Made by a program: the position numbers and the translations under genes. The notes below the pieces were generated by a model, which saw only the letters and a list, made by a program, of their open reading frames with translations, ran no database searches and had not been told where the DNA came from. A stretch of 64,000 nucleotides of DNA from JARRKC01 sp963723965 (lineage in GTDB: Bacteria; Acidobacteriota; UBA6911; RPQK01; JAPXNP01). Below are positions 49,895-58,786 of this stretch, in pieces; within the stretch, counting starts at the first letter, position 1; every line of letters begins with the position of its first letter. Location of the stretch: assembly GCA_963723965.1 (NCBI GenBank), contig CAVRSV010000017.1:62001-126000 (forward strand), in the 5' to 3' direction.

Positions 49895-51991
49895 CTACTC
49901 GGCGAAGTAGATCTTCGAGACGTATTCTCCCATCATGCGGCGGGTCGAGAAGGCCGCCGCCATGGTACGGATGCTCTCTCTCATCCGCTGGACCCAGACG
50001 TGGGGGACATCATCCGGGCCGCGATCATAGAACATCGGCACGATCTCGGACTCCAGGAGGCGGTACAGGAAATCCGCCGCCGAGGCGTCATCGTGCCCCT
50101 CGATCGACCAACCGTTCCGGCCGTTGTATCCCTCGCACCACCAGCCGTCCAGCACACTGCAGTTGAGGACCCCGTTGATGGCCGCCTTCTGTCCGCTCGT
50201 CCCGCTGGCCTCCTTGGGAGGTTCGGGCGTGTTGAGCCAGATATCGACGCCGCCGACCAGGTTGTGAGCGACCTGTTTGTCGTAGTTCTCGAGGAATGCA
50301 ATGCGTCCGCCGAACCGCGGATTGGTGCACGCCTCGTAGATCTGCCTGAGAACGTACTTGCCGGGCTCGTCTGCAGGATGCGGCTTTCCGGAAAAGATGA
50401 ACTGAACGGGCCGCCAAGGGTTGTGCAGAATTCCCAACAGCCGTTCCATGTCACGCAGGATCAGGGTGGCCCGCTTGTAGGTGGCGAACCTCCTGGCAAA
50501 GCCGATCGTCAGGGCCTGAGGATTCAAGAGTGCCCCTGCGGCGACCAGCTGCCCGGGAGAGGTCCCGTCGGTCATCCAGGCCTCGCGGGCGCGGTTGCGG
50601 ACGAAGGCCAGCAGCTTGAATTTCAGCTTCAGATGGGTCCGCCAGAGTTCCTCGTCCGGAATATCTGCCAGGCGATCCCAGATCTGCGGATCGTCATGCT
50701 GTTCCTTCCAGTGCGGTCCGACGTAGCGGTTGAAGAGCTGGACCATGGCGCCGGACAGCCAGGTGGGAACGTGGACGCCGTTGGTAATCGAAGTGATCGG
50801 TACGTCCTCGACCCGCCGGTCGGGGTACAGGAAGTGCCACATCTCGCGCGACACCTCGCCGTGTCGACGACTGACACCGTTGACCTTTCGAGCCGTGTTC
50901 AGCGCCAGGATGGTCATGCTGAACGTCTGACCTCCCGGCGGGGAGCCCAGCCCGAGGAAGTCCTCCCGGGCGATGTCCGCCTTCTCCCAGAAGTGACGGA
51001 AGTGCTGTTCCATCATGTAATAAGGGAATTCGTCGTGTCCCGCTTTGACGGGCGTGTGGGTCGTGAAGACCAGCTTGTGCCGGGTCGCCTCCTTCGCCTT
51101 CTCCAGCGAGAGTCCCTGCGCCCGGTACTGCCGGATCATTTCCAGCGCGGCGAAACCGGCGTGCCCTTCGTTCAGGTGCAGCACCGTGGGCTCGTATCCC
51201 AGGGTCCGCAGGGCCTTCACGCCGCCGATGCCCAGAACGATCTCCTGCCGCAGGCGGACCTCGGTGTCTCCGCCGTAGAGCCGGGCGACCAGATCGCGAT
51301 CCCAGGGTTCGTTTTCGGGGATGTCCGAATCCATCAGATAGATGGGAACCCGGCCGGCCTGCATCCGCCACAACGAGACTTTGAGCTCGCGACCGTCGAG
51401 GGGGATGCCGACGAGGAGACGCTCGCCCCTGTCGTCCCTCACCGGAAGCAGCGGGATGTGCTTGAGTTCCAGACGTTCGTAGAAGACTTCCTGGCTGCCG
51501 TCGGCTGCGACCTTCTGCTTGAAATAGCCCTCCGGATACAGCGCCCCGATCGCCACGAACGGAAGCCCCAGATCACTGGCTTCCTTGCAGGTGTCTCCTG
51601 CGAGCAGACCCAGGCCCCCGGAGTAGATCGGTACCGACGTGTGCACTGCAAACTCGGCGCAGAAGTAGGCAATCAAATCGTGCGTGCGGTGCGGGTAGTG
51701 CCGCTTGAACCAGGTGTCCTCCGCGGAAAGATATCCCTCGAAGCTGGCCAGGACGTGATCGTACAGGGCGAGGAAAGCCGCATCGGTGGCTGCGGCCTCC
51801 ATTTGCTCGCGACTCAGTTGCTGGAGCATCAGGACCGGATTCTGCGAAGTTTGCCGCCACAGGGTCCGATCGAGCATCCGAAACAGCTGCCGCGCCTCGG
51901 CATTCCAGCACCACCATAGATTGTAGGCGAGTTCGTTGAGTTTCTGGATGCGGGCGGGAACAGCGTCAAAGCGCGGAATCTGAATCTCCAT
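49895..51991 (-). CDS. glgP: alpha-glucan phosphorylase
   Basis: A 698-residue GT35 phosphorylase of the short bacterial/archaeal type, opening with the family segment IQKLNELAYNLWWCWNAEARQLF. It releases glucose-1-phosphate from glycogen or maltodextrin. VPIYSGGLGLLAGD, NEGHAGF, GFARRFATYKRATL and the PLP-lysine region KEASGTSGQKAAINGVLN are all present. It lies 12 kb from the glycogen cluster and converges with the microcompartment operon. Confidence 0.95.
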   Translation of the reverse strand: MEIQIPRFDAVPARIQKLNELAYNLWWCWNAEARQLFRMLDRTLWRQTSQNPVLMLQQLSREQMEAAATDAAFLALYDHVLASFEGYLSAEDTWFKRHYPHRTHDLIAYFCAEFAVHTSVPIYSGGLGLLAGDTCKEASDLGLPFVAIGALYPEGYFKQKVAADGSQEVFYERLELKHIPLLPVRDDRGERLLVGIPLDGRELKVSLWRMQAGRVPIYLMDSDIPENEPWDRDLVARLYGGDTEVRLRQEIVLGIGGVKALRTLGYEPTVLHLNEGHAGFAALEMIRQYRAQGLSLEKAKEATRHKLVFTTHTPVKAGHDEFPYYMMEQHFRHFWEKADIAREDFLGLGSPPGGQTFSMTILALNTARKVNGVSRRHGEVSREMWHFLYPDRRVEDVPITSITNGVHVPTWLSGAMVQLFNRYVGPHWKEQHDDPQIWDRLADIPDEELWRTHLKLKFKLLAFVRNRAREAWMTDGTSPGQLVAAGALLNPQALTIGFARRFATYKRATLILRDMERLLGILHNPWRPVQFIFSGKPHPADEPGKYVLRQIYEACTNPRFGGRIAFLENYDKQVAHNLVGGVDIWLNTPEPPKEASGTSGQKAAINGVLNCSVLDGWWCEGYNGRNGWSIEGHDDASAADFLYRLLESEIVPMFYDRGPDDVPHVWVQRMRESIRTMAAAFSTRRMMGEYVSKIYFAE

Positions 51992-52080
51992 TCACCAACC
52001 TCATTTGAAGCCTGAAAGCAATGACTTCACTGCAGGGATCTTGCGGGAGCCGCTCGGCGGCGCCGACCGGATCCGATCCA

Positions 52081-52368
52081 TCAGTCCAAATCGAAGGGGC
52101 GCGGAGGAGGTTCGTCGAGCTCGTCTTTGGAACGCAGAGCCTCTTGGAAGCGGTCCTCGAGGCTGTCATGTCGTCGTTTTTCGTCTTCGACGGCCTTGGC
52201 AAAGAGCGCATCGCTCCGGGATTTGCGTTCCTGTTCCTTCTTCAGTGCGTCGTCGAAGGAATATGTAGCCTTCTTGGCTTCCGAATGAATGACCAGCCCG
52301 GTTGACGCGTCGACCAGGAGTTTGGCCTGGCAGCATGGGCAGGTGATTTCGATCCGGTTCTTTTCCAT
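52081..52368 (-). CDS. small zinc-ribbon/coiled-coil protein of unknown function
   Basis: A 95-residue protein from ATG 52368; the longer frame adds a spurious hydrophobic N-terminus. It begins with a CPCCQAK zinc-binding knuckle within two short strands (IEITCPCCQAKLLVDASTG), followed by ~55 charged residues predicted as one long helix (DALKKEQERKSRSDALF...) and a Pro/Asp-rich tail. Similar small proteins are seen widely in bacteria without known function. It lies 89 bp upstream of glgP on the same strand. Confidence 0.65.
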   Translation of the reverse strand: MEKNRIEITCPCCQAKLLVDASTGLVIHSEAKKATYSFDDALKKEQERKSRSDALFAKAVEDEKRRHDSLEDRFQEALRSKDELDEPPPRPFDLD

Positions 52369-52520
52369 AATCTTCAACCGTCTGCTATCCGCCAACCCGG
52401 ACCGGTCGAAACCGATCAGGGCCGCCCCCAAAAGAATGAGGTAAATTTCCCATAAACGGTTGCGGAGGGTCAAGAACGCACGCCGATGAGCTAGACTAGC
52501 GGGGAGGGGAGTGACGCGCC

Positions 52521-54362
52521 ATGTGTGGGATTGTCGGGTACGTAGGTGATCGGCCGGCCACGGAAATTCTGCTGAACGGACTCAAGCGTCTCGAGTATCG
52601 GGGCTATGATTCCGCAGGCATCGCCGTAGTTCGCGATCATGAGCTCTCAACTCTCAAGCTCCCGGGCAAGGTCGGCCAGCTCGTCGAGGCGACGAAGCGG
52701 GGCTGGGACGAGGGATTGCGGACCACGGCGCGGATCGGCTTGGCTCACACCCGGTGGGCGACGCATGGAGTCCCGTCCCTGGAGAACGCCCACCCCCATC
52801 TGGACCAGAGCGGACGGATTGCCCTGGTCCACAACGGGATCATCGAGAACTACGCAGAGATCCGCAAGCAGCTGCTCGCACGGGGACACCGGTTTCTGTC
52901 GGAGACGGATACGGAAGTGCTGGCCCACCTGGTCGGGGCCTGCTATCAGGGAGACCTGCCCCTGGCCGTTTGTGCCGCCCTGAAGCAGATCCAGGGGGCT
53001 TTCGGAATCGTGGTGCTCTGCGCCGACGAGCCGGACACGCTGGTCGTCGCCCGGCGCGGCAGCCCGATCGTCGTGGGGGTCGGGGAAGGCGAATCGATCG
53101 TAGCCAGTGACGCCGCGGCCATCCTGGCGCATACGAATCAGGTGATCTATCTCGACGATGACGATGTGGCCGTCGTCCGCGCCGACAGCATCGACATCCA
53201 CACCATCGACCGCGTTCCCGTTTCGAGGGAGATCGCCCAGCTCGACTGGGACGCCTCCGGAGCGGAAAAGGGCGAGTTCGAGCACTTCATGCTCAAGGAG
53301 ATCTTCGAGCAGCCCGACGCGCTGCGCAACACGACGCGCGGGAGGATCGATCTCTCCCTGGGATCGGCCAAACTGGCCGGCCTCGCGCTCACGCCTCATG
53401 AACTGGCCCATGTGGGGCGGCTGACCGTTGTCGCCTGCGGAACCTCGCTCTACGCCGGGATGGTGGGGGAGTACTATTTCGAGGAGCTCGCCGATCTGCC
53501 CACCGATGTCGAGCAGGCGGCGGAATTCCGTTACCGGAATCCCATTGTTTCAGCATCGGACATGGTGCTCGCCGTCAGCCAGTCGGGCGAGACGGCGGAT
53601 ACGCTGGCCGCGGTCCGTGAAGCCCAGCAGAAGGGGGCGCTGGTGGCCGGTCTGTGCAACGTGGTCGGCTCCACCATCGCTCGCGAAACGGGCCGGGGGA
53701 TCTACCTGCACGCAGGGCCGGAGATCGGGGTCGCCTCCACCAAGGCCTTTACGTGTCAGGTGGCGGTGCTGCTGATGATGGCCTTGAAAGTGGGGCGCGG
53801 TCGGCGCTTGTCGCGCGAGACCGGTCTGGAGATCTGCCAGGAGATTCGAAACCTCCCGGAGATCGTGCAGCAGGTACTCGACCGCAACGAGGAGATCGCC
53901 AGGGCCGCCGAAGCCTTCGCCCAGGCGGAGGACGCCTTCTTCATCGGACGGGGAATCCTCTATCCCGTGGCCCTCGAGGGGGCTCTCAAGCTGAAGGAGA
54001 TCAGCTACATCCATGCCGAGGGCTATCACGCGGCGGAGCTCAAGCACGGCCCCATCGCCCTGCTCGAGGAACGGGTTCCGGTCGTGGCCCTCGCCAACGA
54101 CGTGCCCGGCAAGGAGAAGACGGTAGGGAACATCGAGGAGTGCCGGGCCCGGGGCGCGCCCGTGCTGGCCATCGCCACCGAGGGAGACGACGGGCTGGAC
54201 GGCCTCGCCAACCACGTCCTGCGGGTGCCGCGGACATCCGCGCTGATCGCCCCGATTCCGACGGCGGTGGTCCTGCAGCTCTTTGCCTACCACATCGCCC
54301 GGCTGCGCGGGCGGGAAATCGACCAGCCGAGAAACCTGGCCAAGAGCGTCACGGTGGAGTAG
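52521..54362 (+). CDS. glmS: glutamine:fructose-6-phosphate aminotransferase
   Basis: A 613-residue enzyme that makes glucosamine-6-phosphate, the first step of UDP-GlcNAc synthesis. The glutaminase domain begins at the nucleophile C2 (MCGIVGYVG), with THTRWATHG-type segment THxRWATHGVPS and NGIIENY. Two SIS isomerase domains follow (CGTSLYAGMVGEYYFEE, SQSGETADT, HAEGYHAAELKHGPIAL), and the terminal NLAKSVTVE is the family end. A GGGGAGGGGAG ribosome site precedes the ATG. No glmS ribozyme-like sequence is seen upstream. Confidence 0.97.
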   Translation: MCGIVGYVGDRPATEILLNGLKRLEYRGYDSAGIAVVRDHELSTLKLPGKVGQLVEATKRGWDEGLRTTARIGLAHTRWATHGVPSLENAHPHLDQSGRIALVHNGIIENYAEIRKQLLARGHRFLSETDTEVLAHLVGACYQGDLPLAVCAALKQIQGAFGIVVLCADEPDTLVVARRGSPIVVGVGEGESIVASDAAAILAHTNQVIYLDDDDVAVVRADSIDIHTIDRVPVSREIAQLDWDASGAEKGEFEHFMLKEIFEQPDALRNTTRGRIDLSLGSAKLAGLALTPHELAHVGRLTVVACGTSLYAGMVGEYYFEELADLPTDVEQAAEFRYRNPIVSASDMVLAVSQSGETADTLAAVREAQQKGALVAGLCNVVGSTIARETGRGIYLHAGPEIGVASTKAFTCQVAVLLMMALKVGRGRRLSRETGLEICQEIRNLPEIVQQVLDRNEEIARAAEAFAQAEDAFFIGRGILYPVALEGALKLKEISYIHAEGYHAAELKHGPIALLEERVPVVALANDVPGKEKTVGNIEECRARGAPVLAIATEGDDGLDGLANHVLRVPRTSALIAPIPTAVVLQLFAYHIARLRGREIDQPRNLAKSVTVE

Positions 54363-54374
54363 GAAGGGAAGGAA

Positions 54375-54447
54375 TGCCGGGGGACGGAATTGAACCGCCG
54401 ACACGCGGATTTTCAGTCCACTGCTCTACCGACTGAGCTACCCCGGC
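54375..54447 (-). tRNA. tRNA-Phe (GAA anticodon)
   Basis: The reverse complement folds as a 73-nt cloverleaf: acceptor stem GCCGGGG/CCCCGGC, D-arm with TAGCTCAGTCGGTAGAGC, an anticodon stem around CTGAAAA (anticodon GAA) and a T-arm with GGTTCAATTCC. The discriminator base is A, and CCA is not encoded, unlike the tRNA-Thr gene. It lies 13 bp after glmS on the opposite strand. Confidence 0.96.
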
Positions 54448-54568
54448 ATCCAGGAAGCGTCAATTCTAGCCGGAATCCTGACGCTGAGCAAGCGTCCGAA
54501 ATGCCTCCCCGCGCCCCGTTCGAGCTGCGGCGGGTGCCCGCCGAAGACCGGCAGGCTGGACGCCCCAG

Positions 54569-55597
54569 TCAGCGCTGAACGCGGCCGCTGCCCGAACCGC
54601 CCATCAGGGCTTCGACCTCGGCGACTTTGATGCGGTTGACGTCCCCCGGGATCGAGTGCTTGAGGCAGGAGGCGGCCACGGCGAATTCCAGGGCCTGCGG
54701 GTCGTCGCGATAGGTCAACAGGCCGTAGATCAGCCCGGCGGCAAACGAGTCTCCGCCTCCCACGCGATCCACGATGTCCGTGATGGCATAGCGGCGGCTG
54801 ACCAGGAAACGGTCACGGGTCTTCAGTACGGCAGACCAGTCGTTGTGATCGGCGCTGTGGCTCTCCCGGAGCGTGATGGCCTGTTTCTCGAGGTTGGGGA
54901 AACGCCGCATGACCTCTTCCCCCAGCCGCCGGTAGCGGTCCGTCTCGAGCCGTTCCTGTTCGACGTCGAGCTCGAATTGGATCCCCAGCGATTTCTGGCA
55001 GTCCTCTTCGTTGGCGATCCCGACGTCGACCAGCTTGACGAGTTCCTGCATGACCTCGGATGCACTCTTGCCGTACTTCCAGAGCTTTTTGCGGAAGTTG
55101 TAGTCGCAGGAGACGGTGACGTTTCGACGCCGTGCGGCTTCCAGGGCGTTGCGGCAGGACTGCGCCGCCGAAGCGCTGATGGCGGGCGTGATTCCGGTGA
55201 CGTGAAACCAGTCGGCTCCCTCGAGAATGCGATCCCAATCGAAGCCGGCCGGAGACGCCTCCGCCAGGACCGAACCCGAACGGTCGTACAACACCGTGGA
55301 GGATCGCTGATTCGCCCCGGCCTCCAGAAAGTAGATGCCCATCCGGCCCGGGGCTCTCAGGACATGGGTCGTGTCGACTCCCGAGCGGCGCAGCTCGGCC
55401 AGGCAGCTGTCGCCGATGGCGTTGTCGGGCAGGGCCGTCACGAAGCTGACATCCAGCCCGAAATGGGCCAGCGATTGCGCCACATTGGATTCGCCGCCGC
55501 CGAACGTGGCCTCCAGGTGCGGAGTCTGGAGCAGCCGTTCATGGCCCGGCGACTTGAGGCGCAACATGATTTCCCCGAATGTGACGATCCTAGGCAC
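54569..55597 (-). CDS. kdgK: 2-keto-3-deoxygluconate kinase (PfkB family)
   Basis: A sugar kinase of 342 residues from GTG 55597, chosen because GGGAGGTGA lies just upstream; it overlaps the aldolase stop by 8 bp. VTFGEIMLRLKSPG, FGGGESNVAQSLAHFG and the catalytic DRVGGGDSFAAGLIYG motif identify the KdgK group of PfkB kinases. It phosphorylates KDG to KDPG, the substrate of the adjacent aldolase. Together they form the lower part of an Entner-Doudoroff or uronate route. Confidence 0.88.
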   Translation of the reverse strand: MPRIVTFGEIMLRLKSPGHERLLQTPHLEATFGGGESNVAQSLAHFGLDVSFVTALPDNAIGDSCLAELRRSGVDTTHVLRAPGRMGIYFLEAGANQRSSTVLYDRSGSVLAEASPAGFDWDRILEGADWFHVTGITPAISASAAQSCRNALEAARRRNVTVSCDYNFRKKLWKYGKSASEVMQELVKLVDVGIANEEDCQKSLGIQFELDVEQERLETDRYRRLGEEVMRRFPNLEKQAITLRESHSADHNDWSAVLKTRDRFLVSRRYAITDIVDRVGGGDSFAAGLIYGLLTYRDDPQALEFAVAASCLKHSIPGDVNRIKVAEVEALMGGSGSGRVQR

Positions 55598-56246
55598 GAT
55601 CACCTCCCTGACGCACTTCGGCAACGGTCCTGACGACGCGCGCGGCCTCACGCTCGATCAGGTCGAAGCGTTTCTCCGCCAGCCATTGCCTGCGCGCGAT
55701 CCAGGTTCCGGCACAGGCGAGCACCCGCGGGAACGTCAGGTAGTCGGCAAGATTGGCGGTGTTGACTCCTCCCGTCGGAATGAAGCGGACCGTGGGAAAG
55801 GGGGCGGACACCGCCTTCAAATACTCCAGCCCTCCCAGGGCTTCCATGGGGAAGAGCTTGAGCACGTCCACTCCGAGACGGAGGGCCGCCTGGATCTCTG
55901 TCGGGCTGCTCACGCCGGGCAGAGGCACCAGCCCCTGGTCCAGACAGAACCCCACGACCTCCGCGTCAAGACCCGGGGAGATGATGAAGCGGGCGCCCCG
56001 CTCCCCTGCCTGCCGAGCCTGATCGACGGTCAGGACCGTGCCGGCACCCAGCAGCAGGTCCGGAAAGCGCCGGCTGATCCGGCCCAGCGCGTCGGCAGTG
56101 GCGTCCGTTCGGAAAGCGACTTCCAGAGCCGGCATTCCTGCGTTCAGCAAGGCCTCCGCCAGGGGTACGGCGCCCTCCGCGTCATCCAGGACGATCACCG
56201 GGATCACGCCGAGTTCGCCCAACTGATCTATGATTGCGTCGTTCAT
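55590..56246 (-). CDS. eda: KDPG aldolase (Eda family)
   Basis: A 218-residue class I aldolase that splits 2-keto-3-deoxy-6-phosphogluconate to pyruvate and glyceraldehyde-3-phosphate. The motifs are IPVIVLDDAEGAVPLAEALLNAG, LEVAFRT (catalytic Glu), GAGTVLT, FIISPG, VDVLKLFPMEALGG (Schiff-base Lys) and PTGGV. The ATG at 56246 fits the family start; a GTG at 56264 is an alternative, and neither has a ribosome site. It is first in a two-gene unit with kdgK, divergent from ridA. Confidence 0.93.
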   Translation of the reverse strand: MNDAIIDQLGELGVIPVIVLDDAEGAVPLAEALLNAGMPALEVAFRTDATADALGRISRRFPDLLLGAGTVLTVDQARQAGERGARFIISPGLDAEVVGFCLDQGLVPLPGVSSPTEIQAALRLGVDVLKLFPMEALGGLEYLKAVSAPFPTVRFIPTGGVNTANLADYLTFPRVLACAGTWIARRQWLAEKRFDLIEREAARVVRTVAEVRQGGDRA

Positions 56247-56329
56247 AAGCGAAAGGGAATGCACGGGACCGGTACACCGAGCGAGTACCGGGCCCGCAAC
56301 GACGTCAGGTTACGTGAAGGAGGACGCAA

Positions 56330-56707
56330 ATGAAAGAGCAGATCTTTCCCAAGAATGGCCCCAAACCGGTGGGGCCCTATTCGCCCGCCATTCGTGCAGG
56401 CGGCTTCGTCTTCGTCTCCGGACAGGGGCCCCTGCAGCTCGAAACGGGACAACCCCTGCGGGGCCCCATCGCGGACCAGGTACACCAGACTCTGCGGAAT
56501 CTGCGTCTGCTCCTCGAGTCCGCCGGGTCGACGATGGACAAGGTCGTGAAGACGACGATCTTCCTGCGAGACCTCGGGGATTTCAAGACGGTCAACGAGA
56601 TCTACGCCGGGTATTTCGGTGCCGTTCCGCCGGCCCGAACCACGATCCAGGCAGCCGATCTGCCCCTGGGCATCGACGTGGAAATCGAGGCCATCGCGCT
56701 CGCGTAG
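56330..56707 (+). CDS. ridA: RidA family enamine/imine deaminase
   Basis: A 125-residue YjgF/RidA protein. GPYSPAIRAGGFVFVSGQ at the start, the TMDKVVKTTIFLRDLGDF segment and the substrate-binding Arg in PARTTIQAADLP are diagnostic. RidA hydrolyses reactive enamine intermediates formed by PLP enzymes. GAAGGAGG precedes the ATG. It is divergent from the KDPG aldolase and is followed by a repeat element and a terminator. Confidence 0.95.
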   Translation: MKEQIFPKNGPKPVGPYSPAIRAGGFVFVSGQGPLQLETGQPLRGPIADQVHQTLRNLRLLLESAGSTMDKVVKTTIFLRDLGDFKTVNEIYAGYFGAVPPARTTIQAADLPLGIDVEIEAIALA

Positions 56708-56844
56708 GACGAGCTTCCAGCTTGTCCAGACGCCGGCTCAGAGGCGAGCCGCAGAGACATCCGGAGCGCCGCCGCCGTTGCCGCCCGTCAAGGGAGCGCG
56801 GAAAAAGTGGGGTCTTGCCTCCTGGACAATCTGGAAGGTCGTCC
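56706..56844. repeat. ~140-bp element with long inverted ends
   Basis: GGACGAGCTTCCAGCTTGTC at 56707 and GACAATCTGGAAGGTCGTCC ending at 56844 are inverted repeats of ~23 bp with few mismatches. The interior is GC-rich and non-coding. Similar ends (GGACGAGCTTCCGG) flank the ackA-glgP spacer at 49768. It looks like a small non-autonomous repeat family. Confidence 0.7.
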
Positions 56845-56886
56845 CAATCTGCCCCAGCCGGACAACCAGGACGTTTGTGCCACAAA

Positions 56887-56913
56887 AAAGGGCGGCCCTG
56901 CAGGCCGCCCTTT
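56887..56913. terminator. bidirectional intrinsic terminator between ridA and hsp20
   Basis: AAAGGGCGGCC (56887-56897) pairs perfectly with GGCCGCCCTTT (56903-56913) across a 5-nt loop (CTGCA). A run of A residues precedes and Ts follow, so it can serve both strands. The two flanking genes converge on it. Confidence 0.88.
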
Positions 56914-56954
56914 CGATCTATGATTAAGCCACCTCCGAGAGGCGGCGCCGGCAT

Positions 56955-57392
56955 TTATGAGATCTTCACCTCGACCTTGCGGGGCTTGGCTTCCTCGCGC
57001 TTCTGGATGACGACCTCCAGAACGCCGTTCTTCAGGCTCGCCGCGATCTTTTCCGGATCCGCCGACTTCGGCAGGGTGAAGCTCCGGGTGAACTTCCCGT
57101 ACCAGCGCTCGGATCGCACGCGCTCACCTTCCGTGTGCTCTTCTCCGCTCTTCTCACCCGAGAAGGTCAGGACCCCGTTGTCGTACTCGATGTTGATATC
57201 GTCACGCTCCAGTCCGGGAACCTCCAACTGGAACCTGAACTCGCCATCGGTTTCCAGGACCTCCACCGCCGGACTCCACTGGCGACCCTCCGACGGAAGA
57301 TCTTCCATGAACCGGAAGAAGGGGTCATTGAAAACGTGGTTGATGCTATCCGGCAGAAAACGGCTTCTTCTAACTGGCAGTAGATTCAACAT
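56955..57392 (-). CDS. small heat-shock protein (Hsp20 family)
   Basis: A 145-residue alpha-crystallin-type chaperone. The central domain spans ~residues 38-130 (WSPAVEVLETDGEFRFQLEVPGLERDDINIEYDNGVLTFSGEK, ERWYGKFTRSFTLP) and ends with the L-x-I/V-like KNGVLEVVIQKRE and a C-terminal VEVKIS tail. The N-terminal arm FNDPFFRFMEDLP is typical. It binds unfolded proteins under heat or stress. TAGGAGG is ideally placed before the ATG, and two promoters lie upstream. Confidence 0.94.
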   Translation of the reverse strand: MLNLLPVRRSRFLPDSINHVFNDPFFRFMEDLPSEGRQWSPAVEVLETDGEFRFQLEVPGLERDDINIEYDNGVLTFSGEKSGEEHTEGERVRSERWYGKFTRSFTLPKSADPEKIAASLKNGVLEVVIQKREEAKPRKVEVKIS

Positions 57393-57481
57393 TATTGATT
57401 CCTCCTATATTTCAAATTGGATCAACTCTTCGAGGCGCTCCCGTATCCTGCTGCGCCTCTTGTCCTCGGCTCCACTCACCT

Positions 57482-57510
57482 TATGTAAGATCGCCATCCG
57501 GCCCTGTCAA
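57482..57510 (-). promoter_or_regulatory. hsp20-proximal promoter
   Basis: On the minus strand TTGACA (57510-57505) and TACATA (57487-57482) are 17 bp apart. The -10 is preceded by GATCT. It leaves a leader of about 85 nt before hsp20. Confidence 0.7.
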
Positions 57511-57575
57511 GTGATCTGGAACGTCTGACTTTTCAAATACTTGATGAGTCCCTGTCAAATCGCCCGGCTCCGCTT

Positions 57576-57604
57576 AATGTAAGACCGCTTGGGCAATTTG
57601 TCAA
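57576..57604 (-). promoter_or_regulatory. hsp20-distal promoter, similar to the proximal one
   Basis: On the minus strand TTGACA (57604-57599) and TACATT (57581-57576) are also 17 bp apart. The context GCGGTCTTACAT resembles GCGATCTTACAT of the proximal promoter, so the two may be read by the same sigma factor or bound by the same regulator. It lies only ~30 bp from the divergent cysteine desulfurase start. Confidence 0.65.
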
Positions 57605-57631
57605 GTAGATCGGTGATATGATGATGCGATC

Positions 57632-58783
57632 ATGGACGTCTACCTCGACAATAATGCTACAACTCCGGTGGATCCTGAGGTTCTTGCGGAAATGATGCCA
57701 TTTCTCCAGGGTACATTCGGGAACGCGTCCTCCATTCACAGCGTGGGCCAGAAGGCACGGGCAGCGGTCGAGGAGGCCCGGGACCGGGTGGCGGCTCTGA
57801 TCGGAGCCGAGGCACGGGACATCGTGTTCACCTGCGGCGGCACCGAGGCCGACAACGCAGGCATCGCGGGAGTGGCCCGGGCGCGACGCGATCGGGGCCG
57901 GCACATCATTACGACCCGGATCGAACACCACGCCGTTCTGCGCATGTGTGAGTCGCTGGAGGAGGAGGGATTCGAGGTCACCTATCTGGACGTCGACGAG
58001 TCCGGACGGATTTCCCTCGACGAACTGGAAGCCGCTCTGCGAGACGACACGATCCTCGCCTCGATCATGTATGCGAACAACGAAACCGGTGTCCTGCAGC
58101 CGCTGAAGGAGGCCGCGGAAATGATCCGGGCGCGAGGTGCGCTGCTCCACAGCGACGCCGTCCAGGCAGTGGGCAAAATCGCCGTCGACGTGGAGGATCT
58201 GGGAGTGGATCTCCTGTCGATGTCCGCCCACAAATTGCACGGCCCGAAAGGCGTCGGGGCCCTGTTCGTCCGGAGCGGAATCCCCTGGCTGCCTTTCCTG
58301 TTGGGTGGCGGACACGAGCGAAATCGGCGTGGTGGAACGGAGAATGTCCCCGGTATCGTCGGACTCGGGAAGGCCTGCGAAAATGCCGGCCGGAGCCTGG
58401 AGTTCATGAGCCGGGAGATCCGGAACCTGCGCGACCGCCTGGAAACGACTCTGCTCGAACAGGTCCCCCGGATCGTCGTCAACGGAGCCGGTGTCCCGCG
58501 GCTGCCGCATGTGAGCAATCTAAGCTTCTGCGGCTTGCAGGGGGAATCCCTCCTGGTGGCGATGGATTTCGAAGGGATCTCCGTCTCGACCGGCGCTGCC
58601 TGTGCATCCGGCTCCGTCTCTCCCTCGCACGTCCTGGTAGCCATGGGATTGACGACAGAGCGCGTGCAGGGAGCCATCCGCTTCAGCCTGGGTCGCTTCA
58701 CCCAGCCGCAGGAAATCGAATATGCACTGCACGTCGCCCCCCGGCTGGTCGCCCGGATGAACGCAGCCGCGGGAGTCCACTGA
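57632..58783 (+). CDS. cysteine desulfurase (NifS/IscS type)
   Basis: A 383-residue class V PLP enzyme that supplies sulfur for iron-sulfur clusters. DVYLDNNATTPVDPEV is the family start. The PLP lysine is K201 in SMSAHKLHGPKG, and the persulfide cysteine is C324 in STGAACASGS. The sequence is nearer NifS/IscS group I than SufS. TATGAT nine bases before ATG and no clear ribosome site suggest a leaderless transcript. The scaffold gene follows after 3 bp. Confidence 0.95.
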   Translation: MDVYLDNNATTPVDPEVLAEMMPFLQGTFGNASSIHSVGQKARAAVEEARDRVAALIGAEARDIVFTCGGTEADNAGIAGVARARRDRGRHIITTRIEHHAVLRMCESLEEEGFEVTYLDVDESGRISLDELEAALRDDTILASIMYANNETGVLQPLKEAAEMIRARGALLHSDAVQAVGKIAVDVEDLGVDLLSMSAHKLHGPKGVGALFVRSGIPWLPFLLGGGHERNRRGGTENVPGIVGLGKACENAGRSLEFMSREIRNLRDRLETTLLEQVPRIVVNGAGVPRLPHVSNLSFCGLQGESLLVAMDFEGISVSTGAACASGSVSPSHVLVAMGLTTERVQGAIRFSLGRFTQPQEIEYALHVAPRLVARMNAAAGVH

Positions 58784-58786
58784 GTC

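Noticed and set aside
52369..52520. glmS ribozyme upstream of glmS
   Set aside because: The spacer is only 152 bp, shared with a divergent gene, and lacks the conserved ribozyme core that I would expect to recognise.
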